Assembly (NCBI RefSeq): GCF_003268595.1
Contig: NZ_CP029797.1
Span: forward strand, 827,501 to 891,500
Source: Paraliobacillus zengyii
Lineage (GTDB): Bacteria; Bacillota; Bacilli; Bacillales; Amphibacillaceae
Direction of reading: 5' to 3'
DNA length: 64,000 nt
The translations under genes and the position numbers were made by a program. The notes beneath the pieces are model-generated. The model saw nothing but the letters and a program-made list of their open reading frames with translations, had not been told where the DNA came from and did not search any database. Within the stretch, counting starts at the first letter, position 1; every line of letters begins with the position of its first letter. Below are positions 8,275 to 18,610 of this stretch, one piece after another.

Positions 8275-9423
8275 ATGATGGCTTATGAACAATTAAAAGC
8301 AGAAATCATTGCGTATAGTAAAGAGATTGGTATTGATAAGATAGGATTTGCTGCTTCAAATGAATTTTCAGAAATGAAATCCCGTTTGAAGTTACAACAA
8401 GAAGATGGCTATCAGTCTGGTTTCGAAAAAGGAACGATAGAAGAGCGAACAGAGCCAGAACTTTTGTTAGCTAATGCGCAGTCAATAGTAGCAATTGCAG
8501 TAGCTTACCCCTCCAGATTAAAGAACCCGCCAAATAGTAAAAAAGGAGATCGCCGTGGTAATTTTTGTCGAGCTTCATGGGGAACGGATTATCATACAGT
8601 TCTAAATGAAAAGTTAGATAAATTGAGTGCCTTTATTGCGACAAAAATAACAGGATTCCAATTTCGATCAATGGTAGATACGGGTGAATTATCAGATCGA
8701 GCGGTAGCAGAGCGAGCAGGTATTGGTTTTAGTGGAAAAAATTCAATGATTATTACACCCGAGTTTGGATCTTATGTCTATTTGGGTGAGATGATAACAA
8801 ATATTCCGTTTCCTCCCGATCAACCAGTTGATGATAGTTGTGGTGAGTGTACAAAATGTTTAGATGCTTGTCCAACAGGTGCACTAGTTGCACCTGGAAG
8901 GTTAAATGCACAAAATTGTATTGCATTTGTTACACAAACAAAAGGATTCTTGCCAGATAAATATCGTGAATTGATGGGCAATCAATTATATGGCTTTGAT
9001 ACATGCCAGTTAGTTTGTCCGAAAAATAAGCAAGTGGATACCCACCTACATCCTGAATTAGAACCTGATCCAGAACTTGTAAAGCCTAAATTACTTCCAT
9101 TACTCTCCATGTCAAATCGTGAATTTAAGGAGAAATTTGGTTCAATGGCAGGAAGTTGGAGAGGGAAAAAGCCAATTCAGCGTAATGCTATTATTGCATT
9201 AGCTCATTATAAAGATGAAACAGCACTAGATGAGTTAACACGCTTAATGAAAGAAGATCCACGTCCGGTAATACGAGGAACTGCCGCATGGGCTATTGGG
9301 AAAATTGGTGTAACTTCAGGTTATGATGCAATTCGTGCTGCTCAATTAAACGAAGTGGATGGGGAAGTTTTAGAAGAAATGGAAAAAGGATTAAGATTTG
9401 AACAAACAAAAGTGAATGTATAA
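8275..9423 (+). CDS. queG: Epoxyqueuosine reductase
   Basis: QueG reduces epoxyqueuosine to queuosine in the anticodon of tRNAs, using a cobalamin cofactor and two [4Fe-4S] clusters. The 382-residue protein shows both cluster motifs, with Cys at about 189, 192, 195, 199 and at 215, 244, 248. VDTGELSDR contains the probable catalytic Asp 135. A HEAT-like C-terminal segment (RNAIIALAHYKDETALDEL) is typical of Bacillus QueG. AAAGGAGG stands before two adjacent ATG codons, and either could start. It opens the conserved yhbA-yhbB-trmL-prkA order of B. subtilis. Confidence 0.93.
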   Translation: MMAYEQLKAEIIAYSKEIGIDKIGFAASNEFSEMKSRLKLQQEDGYQSGFEKGTIEERTEPELLLANAQSIVAIAVAYPSRLKNPPNSKKGDRRGNFCRASWGTDYHTVLNEKLDKLSAFIATKITGFQFRSMVDTGELSDRAVAERAGIGFSGKNSMIITPEFGSYVYLGEMITNIPFPPDQPVDDSCGECTKCLDACPTGALVAPGRLNAQNCIAFVTQTKGFLPDKYRELMGNQLYGFDTCQLVCPKNKQVDTHLHPELEPDPELVKPKLLPLLSMSNREFKEKFGSMAGSWRGKKPIQRNAIIALAHYKDETALDELTRLMKEDPRPVIRGTAAWAIGKIGVTSGYDAIRAAQLNEVDGEVLEEMEKGLRFEQTKVNV

Positions 9424-9483
9424 CCTCAATGTTCATGCTCTTCTCACTAAGTTCATATAGATAGTGTAGAGGAGTTGATATAA

Positions 9484-10356
9484 ATGCCATGGACAAAAAA
9501 ACTTCAACACTATTGGCAAGAACAATTAGCCGTAGATCGTGCTTCAGTAGCCGATAATTGGATTGTATCAAAGAAAAAGTTACATGAACAAAGAGGTAAT
9601 AAAGTACCGCACATGTATGGGCAAGGTAAAGTTATTAGAAGTAGATCAATAAATCAAAAAGAAGTACAAATTGACTATTTGTTAAGTGTCACGTTCTTAA
9701 TTAAACAAGAATCAGATTTCTATCAAGAAGAGGAACAATGTGAACATCAATGTTCCTTCTATAAAGGAACGCTAGTAGAGGATAAACCTAAAATTGTAGA
9801 AACGACGCCATCAAAGGAAGTAGTTAAGACAGGTGCAGATGAACCGTTGCTAAAGATAAGAGAACAGCGGTTTTCTTATGATCGACGTAAAGCTGTTCAA
9901 TATGCTGAACGTTGGTGGAACGATTATAATCCAGCATACAAAAAATTTGATGTAGATTGTACCAATTATGTTTCCCAATGCTTACATGCAGGGGGGGCTC
10001 CAATGAGGGGGTATTCTAATCGTTCCAATGGTTGGTGGTATCAAAATGAAAATTGGAGCTACAGTTGGGCTGTTGCCCATTCACTTAGGTGGTATTTAAG
10101 TGGATCGTCACAAGGTTTGAAAGGAAAAACCATTGAAGAGGCAAATCAACTACTTCCAGGTGATGTTATTTGCTATGACTTTGAAGGTGATGGGAAATGG
10201 GACCATAACACGATCGTTGTTAGTAAAGATGAAAGTGGAATGCCTTTAGTAAATGCCCATACAAACAATAGTAGACATCGGTATTGGGATTATCAAGACT
10301 CTTATGCATGGACACCAGAATGCAAATATAAGTTTTTTCGAATTGGTGAAGATTAA
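9484..10356 (+). CDS. YhbB-like amidase-domain protein
   Basis: This is a 290-residue protein with a C-terminal putative amidase (Amidase_6) domain. It has a Cys in FDVDCTNYVSQCLHAGG, a His in WDHNTIVV and VNAHTNNSRHRYW, which is the NlpC/P60-like Cys-His arrangement. The Tyr/Trp-rich central block NGWWYQNENWSYSW is characteristic. The N-terminal half is a variable, charged region. There is no obvious signal peptide, as in its B. subtilis counterpart YhbB, which also sits between queG and trmL. It may act on peptidoglycan peptides during sporulation, but that is inference. Confidence 0.8.
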   Translation: MPWTKKLQHYWQEQLAVDRASVADNWIVSKKKLHEQRGNKVPHMYGQGKVIRSRSINQKEVQIDYLLSVTFLIKQESDFYQEEEQCEHQCSFYKGTLVEDKPKIVETTPSKEVVKTGADEPLLKIREQRFSYDRRKAVQYAERWWNDYNPAYKKFDVDCTNYVSQCLHAGGAPMRGYSNRSNGWWYQNENWSYSWAVAHSLRWYLSGSSQGLKGKTIEEANQLLPGDVICYDFEGDGKWDHNTIVVSKDESGMPLVNAHTNNSRHRYWDYQDSYAWTPECKYKFFRIGED

Positions 10357-10408
10357 ATGAATTTTATGCTATAATAAGCTAGTTATTATTGTTCTAGAGG
10401 TGAAAAAA

Positions 10409-10888
10409 ATGGGCTTGCATGTCGTATTATATCAACCAGAGATCCCTGCCAATACAGGAAATATTGCACGGACTTGTTTAGCAACAAATGCAACATTACA
10501 TCTTATTCATCCATTAGGATTTTCCACGGATGATAAAATGCTTCGTCGTGCTGGGCTCGATTACTGGCAAGATGTTAAAATTATGTATCATGATTCAATT
10601 GAAGAGTTATATGAGAAATTCCCTGTAAGTGAATTTTACTATATTGAGAATTTTGGTAAGAAGTATTACAGTGATTTTGATTTTAGTGATGCAGAAAAAG
10701 AACTTTTCTTTGTATTCGGTAGAGAAACAAATGGCATACCGAAATCTTTATTAGAAGGAAAAGAAGATCGCTGTTTACGAATTCAGATGGCGCAAAATGA
10801 TAAGGTTCGCTCACTAAATCTCTCTAATACTGCAGCAATAATTGTCTATGATGTTTTAAAACAACAAGGGTTTCCAAATATGCATTAA
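10409..10888 (+). CDS. trmL: tRNA (cytidine/uridine-34 2'-O)-methyltransferase TrmL
   Basis: This is a SPOUT-fold methyltransferase of 159 residues that methylates the ribose at the wobble position of tRNA-Leu, using AdoMet. The signature elements are PEIPANTGNIARTC at the N-terminus, FGRETNGIP (motif 2) and RSLNLSNTAAIIVY (motif 3, knot). The ATG at 10409 is chosen because AGAGGTG lies 6 bases upstream; the in-frame GTG at 10400 is inside that site. An extended -10 (TGCTATAAT, ending at 10375) just upstream may give it a private promoter. B. subtilis calls it CspR/TrmL. Confidence 0.92.
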   Translation: MGLHVVLYQPEIPANTGNIARTCLATNATLHLIHPLGFSTDDKMLRRAGLDYWQDVKIMYHDSIEELYEKFPVSEFYYIENFGKKYYSDFDFSDAEKELFFVFGRETNGIPKSLLEGKEDRCLRIQMAQNDKVRSLNLSNTAAIIVYDVLKQQGFPNMH

Positions 10889-10890
10889 TA

Positions 10891-10940
10891 AAATAAGTGC
10901 GATTCATTTAGTGACAGACTAAATGAATCGCACTTATTTT
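10891..10940. terminator. Long bidirectional-type terminator
   Basis: A 22-bp near-perfect stem (AAATAAGTGCGATTCATTTA paired with its complement) has a short GACAG loop and T-rich ends on both sides. It ends the queG-yhbB-trmL unit. Confidence 0.85.
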
Positions 10941-11023
10941 ATGCTAACAAGCATTCATTTTCTTTCGTCACCCGACATAGAATAAAAGTATCTAGTGAAA
11001 GGGATACTTAGGGAGGCAATTGG

Positions 11024-12919
11024 ATGGACATATTGCGTAAAGTTAGAGAACATCGTGAAGAACAGGAAACATTAAAATGGGAAGGCACATTGGAAGATTA
11101 TTTAGAACTTCTAAAGGAACGGCCTTATTTGGCTCAATCGGCACATTCACGGGTATATCAGATGATTCAGGATCAAGGAATAGAAGAAATAGATGGCCAC
11201 AAACAATATAACTTTTTTAAAGATCAAATTTTTGGTTTAGAAGAGTCATTGGAACGGTTAATTGAAGAATACTTTCATCCAGCTGCAAAAAGACTTGATG
11301 TAAGAAAGCGAATACTATTATTGATGGGCCCTGTTAGTGGTGGTAAATCAACATTGGTTACTTTGTTGAAAAGGGGACTAGAGGAATATACCTTTACAGA
11401 TAAGGGGGCAGTGTATGCTATCAAAGGTTGCCCAATGCATGAAGATCCGCTTCATCTAATTCCACATCATCTACGAGCCGAATTCGAACAAGATTATGGA
11501 ATTAGGATAGAAGGTAATCTATCACCGCTTAATGTGATGCGTTTAGAAGAAGAGTATAAAGGTAGGATTGAAGATGTCTTAGTGGAACGAGTCTTCTTTT
11601 CAGAAGATAAACGTACCGGGATTGGTACTTTTAGTCCATCAGATCCTAAATCACAAGATATTGCTGATTTAACTGGTTCAATCGACTTCTCTACAATCGC
11701 AGAGTATGGTTCAGAGTCTGATCCGCGTGCTTATCGCTTCGATGGTGAATTAAATAAAGCAAATAGAGGGATGATGGAGTTTCAGGAGATGTTAAAATCT
11801 GATGAAAAATTCCTTTGGCACTTATTATCTTTAACACAAGAAGGAAACTTTAAAGCGGGAAGATTCGCACTGATTTCTGCAGATGAATTGATTGTTGCTC
11901 ACACAAATGAATCAGAGTATCGCTCCTTTATTTCTAACAAAAAAAATGAAGCATTACACTCACGGATGATTGTAATGCCAATTCCATATAATTTAAAAAT
12001 GAGTAAGGAAGAACAAATTTATCAGAAAATGATTCAAGAAAGTGATATCAAAGATGTGCATATCGCACCGCATACTTTGAAAGTGGCAGCTATGTTTACT
12101 ACCCTAACGCGTTTAAAGGAATCAGCAAAAGGTAGCATAAGTTTACTTAAAAAAATGTATCTATATGATGGTCAAACCGTTGAAGGTTTTAGTGATACAG
12201 ATGTACCAGAGTTGAAAAAGGAATTTAATGATGAAGGAATGAGTGGAATTGATCCAAGGTATGTTATTAATCGTATTTCATCTACTATTATAAAAAAAGA
12301 GATGAATTCCATTAATGCCTTAGATGTGTTGCGTTCATTAAAAGATGGTTTAGATGCCCATGCTTCTATTTCAAAAGAACAAAGGGAAAGCTATTTAAAC
12401 TTTATTTCTATTGCGCGCAAAGAATATGACGAATTAGCGAAAAAAGAAGTACAAAAAGCATTTGTTTATTCATACGAAGAATCAGCTAAGACGCTTATGG
12501 ATAATTATTTAGATAACGTGGAAGCATTTTGTAATAAATCAAAGTTAGAAGATCCTTTAACGGGCGAGGAAATGCAACCAGATGAAAAGCTAATGCGATC
12601 TATTGAAGAGCAAATTGGTATCTCTGAAAATGCAAAAAAGGCGTTTCGTGAGGAAATTTTAATTCGGATTTCTGCCTATGCGAGAAAAGGAAAGAAATTT
12701 GATTATCAATCACATGAACGCTTACGTGAAGCAATTCAGAAAAAACTTTTTGCGGATCTAAAAGACGTAGTGAAAATTACCACTTCATCGAAAACACCAG
12801 ATGAACAACAATTGAAAAAAATGAATGAAGTTGTTGCAACATTGATTGATGAATATGGATATAATTCAACGTCTGCAAATGATTTGTTACGTTATGTTGG
12901 AAGTCTTTTAAATCGTTAA
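11024..12919 (+). CDS. prkA: Serine protein kinase PrkA
   Basis: This is a 631-residue AAA-like protein. The Walker A loop is GPVSGGKST at about residue 103, in the PrkA AAA domain. The C-terminal third carries the PrkA kinase-like domain. In B. subtilis PrkA is made in the mother cell during sporulation and influences sigma-K; later work suggests Lon-like protease activity instead of kinase activity. AGGGAGG precedes the ATG. A CATAGAATA element at 10976 resembles a sigma-E -10 box, with a weak -35. In B. subtilis yhbH follows directly; here odhAB intervene. The length is normal. Confidence 0.9.
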   Translation: MDILRKVREHREEQETLKWEGTLEDYLELLKERPYLAQSAHSRVYQMIQDQGIEEIDGHKQYNFFKDQIFGLEESLERLIEEYFHPAAKRLDVRKRILLLMGPVSGGKSTLVTLLKRGLEEYTFTDKGAVYAIKGCPMHEDPLHLIPHHLRAEFEQDYGIRIEGNLSPLNVMRLEEEYKGRIEDVLVERVFFSEDKRTGIGTFSPSDPKSQDIADLTGSIDFSTIAEYGSESDPRAYRFDGELNKANRGMMEFQEMLKSDEKFLWHLLSLTQEGNFKAGRFALISADELIVAHTNESEYRSFISNKKNEALHSRMIVMPIPYNLKMSKEEQIYQKMIQESDIKDVHIAPHTLKVAAMFTTLTRLKESAKGSISLLKKMYLYDGQTVEGFSDTDVPELKKEFNDEGMSGIDPRYVINRISSTIIKKEMNSINALDVLRSLKDGLDAHASISKEQRESYLNFISIARKEYDELAKKEVQKAFVYSYEESAKTLMDNYLDNVEAFCNKSKLEDPLTGEEMQPDEKLMRSIEEQIGISENAKKAFREEILIRISAYARKGKKFDYQSHERLREAIQKKLFADLKDVVKITTSSKTPDEQQLKKMNEVVATLIDEYGYNSTSANDLLRYVGSLLNR

Positions 12920-12944
12920 TCCTCCATATGGGGGGATTTTTTTT
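12918..12944 (+). terminator. Terminator of prkA
   Basis: AATCCTCC and GGGGGGATT pair across an ATAT loop, followed by eight T. The stem begins within the stop codon. Confidence 0.85.
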
Positions 12945-12984
12945 ATTGTTTACAAAAAACACAAAAATTTGGACGAATATCACA

Positions 12985-13013
12985 TTGTTTCCATGAAAAG
13001 AATAGGTTATATT
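12985..13013 (+). promoter_or_regulatory. Sigma-A promoter of odhAB
   Basis: TTGTTT and TATATT are 17 bases apart. It lies after the prkA terminator and about 40 bases before the odhA start, so odhAB have their own vegetative promoter and do not depend on the sporulation unit around them. Confidence 0.6.
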
Positions 13014-13053
13014 AAGAAATAAGAGTTACTTAGAAGACATGGAGGGATTTCAC

Positions 13054-15915
13054 GTGACGAAAAGAGAATCAAAGGAGCGATTCTGGCGCAATATTCATGC
13101 TGCTAACAGAAGCTACATCGAAGAACAATATCGCATGTTTTTACAAAACGCTACTAGCGTTCCTACATCCTTTCGTGACATGTTTGAGCAATATGGTGCC
13201 CCTAATTGGGCTGACCAGTCTATAAATGAAGAAAATAGAAACGATATATCGTTTGATATGATAAAAAAGGTAACTGCCACCATACAACTTGTTGAAGCCA
13301 TTCGGCGATATGGACATCTAGCAGCTAAGATCTATCCTGTAGGGAGAAAGAAAAATCGACATTCGACATTAATATTACCTGTGAGCTATGGTTTGACTGA
13401 AGAAGATTTAATGGCTATTCCTGCAACACTAATTTGGGAAACACCTCAACTTGGGCTTGAGACAGCACATGATATTATTGAGATGTTAAAAAGCTGTTAT
13501 TCTAATACGATATCTTTTGAATATGATCATGTAAATCAACATGAAGAGCGGAAATGGTTACAGGACCAGATTGAATTAGGAGATTATAGGGTTCCTTTTT
13601 CAGAAAGTAAGAAAAAGAATTTATTAACAAATTTAATTGAAGTAGAGGGATTTGAAAAGTTTCTTGGGAAAACATTTGTTGCACAAAAAAGATTCTCTAT
13701 TGAAGGTTTAGATGTTATGGTCCCGATGTTAAATTTACTTGTTCAACAATCTTTATATGATGAGACAGAAAATGTCATGATTGGTATGGCCCATCGTGGC
13801 CGATTAAGTGTCTTAACACATATTTTAGGTAAACCATTTGATTTATTATTCTCTGAGTTTCATCATGCACAGAACAAAGCATTACTTCCAATTTCTAATA
13901 CGCATTCTATTACGTATGGTTGGACTGGAGATGTTAAATACCACTTTGGGGCAAAGCGTGATATTGGTAAAGAGAAACCTTCTCCAACTCGAATTACGTT
14001 AGCGCATAATCCATCACATTTGGAATTTGTAAATCCAGTGGTAGAAGGTTTTACACGTGCTTGTCAAGATTATCGTTTTCAATCGGGGTACCCAAAACAG
14101 GACCAAGATAAAGCGTTTAGTATTCTAATCCATGGTGATGCTGCGTTTATTGGGCAAGGTGTAGTCGCCGAGACACTTAATTTAAGTGCTTTACCGGGTT
14201 ATCAAACCGGCGGAACCATTCACTTAATTGCTAATAACCAAATCGGCTTTACAACAAATCATGAACAGAGTAGATCGACGCGTTATGCTAGTGACTTAGC
14301 CAAGGGATTTGAGATTCCAATTGTACATGTTAATGCGGATGATCCAGAAGCGTGTCTTTCGGCAATGAAATTGGCATGTGCTTACCGTAAGAAATTCCAT
14401 AAAGATTTCTTGATTGATCTTGTTGGTTATCGTCGCTACGGCCACAATGAAATGGATGAGCCTAGAGCAACGCAACCAGCACTTTATCAAGAAATTGATC
14501 AGCATCCAACAGTCACAGCACTTTATGCTAATAAGTTAATAAAAGAATCGATTATAGATGCTGGTGCATTCCATTCTATCCAACAAAAAGTATGGAATGA
14601 TCTGCAAGAGATATATGAAAACATGAAAGAAAATAATAATGATACGTATGAACCAAAGGCTGCACCAACAGCGTTAGCTTATGGATTGGAACAATTTAAT
14701 ACTGCAGTGCCATTTCAATTACTAGATCAATTAAATAGTAAGTTACTAAATCGTCCAGAAGGTTTTACTACATTTCAAAAGTTGGAAACAATTTTAAAGA
14801 AGCGGGCCAGAGCATTTGATGAGAATCAAACAGTTGATTGGGCAAGTGCAGAGGTTTTAGCCTATGCTTCGATTTTGACAGATGGTATTCCAATTCGTTT
14901 GACAGGTCAGGATACAGAACGTGGAACATTTGCGCATCGTCATCTCATGTTACACGATGTGCATACTGGCGATCGTTATTGTCCATTGCATGGTTTAGGT
15001 AATAGCACAGCATCATTTTCTATTCATAATAGTCCATTATCAGAAGTTGCAGTATTAGGATTTGAATATGGTTATAGTGTTGAAGCACCAAAAACACTGG
15101 TTATATGGGAAGCCCAGTTTGGCGATTTTGCAAATGTGGGTCAAGTTATGTTCGACCAGTTTATTTCGTCAGGCCGAGCGAAATGGGGAGAAAAATCAAA
15201 TATGGTATTTTTATTACCACATGGTTATGAAGGGCAGGGGCCTGAACATTCGAGTGCTCGACTGGAACGTTTTTTATCTTCAGCTGCAGAAAACAATTGG
15301 ATTATTGCAAACGTCACAACAAGCGCACAATACTTCCATCTATTACGAAGGCAAGCAGCCCTGGTCGACAGTGACGCAGCTCGTCCGCTCATTGTGATGA
15401 CGCCTAAAAGCTTGTTACGACATGCTGCTGTTGTTTCGCACATCGATCTATTGTCAGAGGGTAGATTTGAAACTTGTATGTCAACTAGTAAAGTAGACGG
15501 GGATTATAGTAGCGTTAAACGTATTATAATTGGTAGTGGTAAAGTTATGATTGATTTGAATGAAGCGTTAATCAAATTAGACAATACAGATTGGGTACAT
15601 GTCATTCGTCTAGAGCAAATCTATCCATTCCCAAAGAGTGAAATTGATTATATTTTCGCTGCTTGTGAAGGTTTAGAGGAAGTGATTTGGATTCAGGAAG
15701 AACCAGAAAATATGGGGGCATGGAATTTTGTGAAAGATAGGTTATACCGTCTATTGCCAGAAACAGTCAGACTACGATTTGTTGGTAGATGGGAAAGATC
15801 AGCACCTGCTGTAGGTGACTTGTCTATTCATAAAAACGAACAAAAGCATATTATTGAAACTGCTCTAGAAGACAGAACAAGTGCTTTTCAGAAACCTGCA
15901 TATTTTGTTAAATAA
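13054..15915 (+). CDS. odhA: 2-oxoglutarate dehydrogenase E1 component
   Basis: This is the thiamine-diphosphate E1 subunit of the 2-oxoglutarate dehydrogenase complex in the TCA cycle, which decarboxylates 2-oxoglutarate and passes the succinyl group to E2. The protein is 953 residues, close to the Bacillus norm. The cofactor fold shows HGDAAFIGQGVVAETLNLS and ANNQIGFTT; MIGMAHRGRL and HNPSHLEFVNPV are further conserved E1o segments. GTG at 13054 is preferred over the ATG at 13039 because GGAGGG lies exactly between them, 7 bases before the GTG. odhB follows after 22 bases. Confidence 0.95.
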   Translation: MTKRESKERFWRNIHAANRSYIEEQYRMFLQNATSVPTSFRDMFEQYGAPNWADQSINEENRNDISFDMIKKVTATIQLVEAIRRYGHLAAKIYPVGRKKNRHSTLILPVSYGLTEEDLMAIPATLIWETPQLGLETAHDIIEMLKSCYSNTISFEYDHVNQHEERKWLQDQIELGDYRVPFSESKKKNLLTNLIEVEGFEKFLGKTFVAQKRFSIEGLDVMVPMLNLLVQQSLYDETENVMIGMAHRGRLSVLTHILGKPFDLLFSEFHHAQNKALLPISNTHSITYGWTGDVKYHFGAKRDIGKEKPSPTRITLAHNPSHLEFVNPVVEGFTRACQDYRFQSGYPKQDQDKAFSILIHGDAAFIGQGVVAETLNLSALPGYQTGGTIHLIANNQIGFTTNHEQSRSTRYASDLAKGFEIPIVHVNADDPEACLSAMKLACAYRKKFHKDFLIDLVGYRRYGHNEMDEPRATQPALYQEIDQHPTVTALYANKLIKESIIDAGAFHSIQQKVWNDLQEIYENMKENNNDTYEPKAAPTALAYGLEQFNTAVPFQLLDQLNSKLLNRPEGFTTFQKLETILKKRARAFDENQTVDWASAEVLAYASILTDGIPIRLTGQDTERGTFAHRHLMLHDVHTGDRYCPLHGLGNSTASFSIHNSPLSEVAVLGFEYGYSVEAPKTLVIWEAQFGDFANVGQVMFDQFISSGRAKWGEKSNMVFLLPHGYEGQGPEHSSARLERFLSSAAENNWIIANVTTSAQYFHLLRRQAALVDSDAARPLIVMTPKSLLRHAAVVSHIDLLSEGRFETCMSTSKVDGDYSSVKRIIIGSGKVMIDLNEALIKLDNTDWVHVIRLEQIYPFPKSEIDYIFAACEGLEEVIWIQEEPENMGAWNFVKDRLYRLLPETVRLRFVGRWERSAPAVGDLSIHKNEQKHIIETALEDRTSAFQKPAYFVK

Positions 15916-15937
15916 TCTTAGGCGGGAGGGTGTCCTG

Positions 15938-17185
15938 ATGATCGAATTGAAAATTCCAGAGTTGGCTGAATCTATTACAGGTGGAACAGTTGTAGAATGG
16001 CTTGTAGAAACAGGAGATACAGTAAAAAAAGGAGATCCTGTTTTAGAAATAGAAACGGATAAAATTAATGTAGAAATACCCGCAAATGCTAGTGGTGTCA
16101 TAACATCTATTCATAAGCAAGTGGAAGAAGAAGTACTAGTCGGTGACATTGTTGCTATCATCAATGATAAGGAAGAATTAACTGGTAATAAACCAGGTAA
16201 AGATGAAAAAGAATCTAGATTACGAGAGCGTGCCATTCATACTGGCGAATTTAAAAAGGCTGAGGATTACATTGTAGCAACGCCTTCAGTTAGGAAAAAG
16301 GCGCGACAGTTAGCTATCGATCTAAGAGAATTAAATGGACAAGATCACATTAAGAGGATTCAGCATAGCGACATAGAAGCGTTTGCTAAACAAAAAGATT
16401 TAATAGTAGGAAATAAATCTCTAACAAACGCTTCTGAAGAAGTAGAAAAACAAGTAACGAATACATTCATAAAAGAACCTACTAAACAGATCGAAAGAGT
16501 TAAAATGAGTCCTCGTCGTCGTACGATTGCCAAACGATTAGTGGAAGCACAACAAGAGGCAGCGATGCTAACAACATTTAATGAAATTGACTTATCAGTT
16601 GTGATGGAGATTCGTGCCAAACGAAAGGATGCATTTTTAAAGAAACATGGTGTTAAGCTAGGTTTGATGTCATTTTTTACGAAAGCAGTTGTTATGGCAC
16701 TTAAGGAATTTCCGATTTTAAATGCAGAGCTACAAAGTGATGAAATTTTATTGAAGAAGTTTTATGATATTGGAATAGCAGTATCTACTAATGATGGTTT
16801 AGTTGTACCAGTACTTCGCGAAGCAGATAAACTTGGATTTGCTCAAATTGAAACAGAAATAAGCCGATTAGGTGAGAAAGCAAAGGCAAGGAAGTTAGAA
16901 CTAAGCGATTTACAGGGTGGAACGTTTACTATAACAAATGGTGGGGTATTTGGTTCATTATTTTCAACACCTATTCTAAATGCACCCCAGGTCGGGATTT
17001 TGGGAATGCACACCATTCAGAAAAGGCCGGTTGTATTAGAAGACGATACCATTACAGTTAGACCAATGATGTATGTTGCACTTTCATATGACCATCGTAT
17101 TATTGATGGAAAAGATGCTGTTCAATTTCTGATGTATGTAAAACGATTACTTGAAACACCATATGATCTTTTATTAGAAAGTTAA
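15938..17185 (+). CDS. odhB: 2-oxoglutarate dehydrogenase E2, dihydrolipoyl succinyltransferase
   Basis: This is a 415-residue E2 core protein. The N-terminal lipoyl domain carries the lipoylated Lys in EIETDKINVEI (about residue 42). A charged linker follows, then the E1/E3-binding domain VATPSVRKKARQLA (about 113-150). The C-terminal acyltransferase domain has the catalytic SYDHRIIDGKDA (His and Asp). The start ATG follows GGGAGGG by about 8 bases. No E3 gene is adjacent, as in other Bacilli, where E3 is shared with pyruvate dehydrogenase. Confidence 0.95.
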   Translation: MIELKIPELAESITGGTVVEWLVETGDTVKKGDPVLEIETDKINVEIPANASGVITSIHKQVEEEVLVGDIVAIINDKEELTGNKPGKDEKESRLRERAIHTGEFKKAEDYIVATPSVRKKARQLAIDLRELNGQDHIKRIQHSDIEAFAKQKDLIVGNKSLTNASEEVEKQVTNTFIKEPTKQIERVKMSPRRRTIAKRLVEAQQEAAMLTTFNEIDLSVVMEIRAKRKDAFLKKHGVKLGLMSFFTKAVVMALKEFPILNAELQSDEILLKKFYDIGIAVSTNDGLVVPVLREADKLGFAQIETEISRLGEKAKARKLELSDLQGGTFTITNGGVFGSLFSTPILNAPQVGILGMHTIQKRPVVLEDDTITVRPMMYVALSYDHRIIDGKDAVQFLMYVKRLLETPYDLLLES

Positions 17186-17189
17186 TTCC

Positions 17190-17221
17190 AAGAGTCACAT
17201 TAGATGTGACTCTTTATTTTT
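17190..17221 (+). terminator. Terminator of odhAB
   Basis: AAGAGTCACAT and ATGTGACTCTT form a perfect stem with a TAG loop, followed by a T-rich tail. Confidence 0.88.
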
Positions 17222-17318
17222 ATGTTAATTAAATTAATTGATTTTTCTAAAATCTTAATCAAAACAATATCTACTGCATATAATAAGAAAACACACACAA
17301 TAAGGAGGGGATTTACAC

Positions 17319-18473
17319 ATGTCTAAAAGTTTCTTGATTTCAGAAGATGACTGGTCACTTCATCGCAAGGGATATGATGATCAAAAGCGTCATCAAGATA
17401 AGATTAAAGATGTTCTTAAGCAGAAGCTCCCCGACCTCGTAAGTGAAGAAAGTATTGTTATGTCTAGAGGGAAAAATATTATTCGAATTCCAATTCGTTC
17501 ATTAGATGAATATAAAATCCGCTACAGTCAGGAGAAAAATAAACAAGCAGGGCAAGGTGATGGTGAAAGTAAGGTTGGTGACACTGTTGCAAAGGGTGGA
17601 AAGCCTAAACAAGGTAATGGAACAGGTGAAGGAGCCGGTGATCAACCTGGAACGGATTATTATGAGGCTGAAATATCTATGGAAGAGTTACAAGAAGCTT
17701 TTTTTAGTCAACTAGAGTTACCTAATTTACAAGAAAAAGAGAAAGATAATATCGTACTAACTGATGTAACCTTTAATGATATTCGAAAAAAAGGTTTAGA
17801 AGGTAATATTGATAAGAAACGTACTTTATTAGAAGCCTACAAACGAAATGCAAGGCAAGGAAGTGCTGTATTTCATCCAATTTATCCCGATGATTTACGA
17901 TTTAAAACGTGGAATGAAATTGAAAAGCCGCAATCTAAAGCAGTTGTCTTAGCAATGATGGATACGAGTGGAAGTATGGGGCAATTCGAGAAATATATGG
18001 CACGTAGCTTCTTTTTTTGGATGACACGTTTTCTTCGGACTAACTATGCAACAGTAGATATTGAATTTATAGCGCATCATACGGAGGCTAAAGTAGTAGA
18101 TGAAGAAGCATTTTTTTCTAGAGGTGAAAGTGGAGGAACCATCTGTTCATCAGCTTATAAAAAGGCATTAGAATTGATTGAATCAAAATATGATCCTGCG
18201 CAATATAATATTTATCCTTTTCATTTATCTGATGGTGATAACCTTACCTCAGATAACAGACGTTGTGTAGCATTGGTAAAAGAACTGTTATCATACGCAA
18301 GTTTATTCGGTTATGCGGAAGTAAATCAATATCAGCGTCATTCTACATTAATGCAAGTATTTAAAGAATTTGATCAACCAAATCTTGATCATTTTATTTT
18401 GCGAAAAAAAGAAGATGTTTATTATGCGATGCAACACTTCTTTAAAAATGATAAAAAGGAAGTATATGCATAA
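17319..18473 (+). CDS. yhbH: YhbH-type sporulation protein (DUF444)
   Basis: This is a 384-residue DUF444 protein. The N-terminus and a Gly/Lys-rich flexible region (about 75-110, GDGESKVGD and GEGAGDQPG) precede a von Willebrand A-like domain with the metal-binding motif [10 protein letters not shown] at about 215 and [11 protein letters not shown] further on. In B. subtilis yhbH lies next to prkA and is expressed in the mother cell, and the two families co-occur widely (YeaG/YeaH in E. coli). AAGGAGG precedes the ATG. A CATATAATA element at 17277 may be part of its promoter. Here it is separated from prkA by odhAB. Confidence 0.92.
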   Translation: MSKSFLISEDDWSLHRKGYDDQKRHQDKIKDVLKQKLPDLVSEESIVMSRGKNIIRIPIRSLDEYKIRYSQEKNKQAGQGDGESKVGDTVAKGGKPKQGNGTGEGAGDQPGTDYYEAEISMEELQEAFFSQLELPNLQEKEKDNIVLTDVTFNDIRKKGLEGNIDKKRTLLEAYKRNARQGSAVFHPIYPDDLRFKTWNEIEKPQSKAVVLAMMDTSGSMGQFEKYMARSFFFWMTRFLRTNYATVDIEFIAHHTEAKVVDEEAFFSRGESGGTICSSAYKKALELIESKYDPAQYNIYPFHLSDGDNLTSDNRRCVALVKELLSYASLFGYAEVNQYQRHSTLMQVFKEFDQPNLDHFILRKKEDVYYAMQHFFKNDKKEVYA

Positions 18474-18498
18474 TAGATTTGTAATAATATATCAATTT

Positions 18499-18532
18499 AA
18501 AAGACCAAATCGAACATTGATTTGGTCTTTTA
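18499..18532 (+). terminator. Terminator of yhbH
   Basis: AAAAGACCAAATC and GATTTGGTCTTTT form a perfect 13-bp stem. Confidence 0.85.
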
Positions 18533-18610
18533 TTGATTGATAATAAATAGATAAGTTTCCTATATATATATGCTAAAATAAATTTAAAAGAAAACAAGGG
18601 AGAGCGAAAA

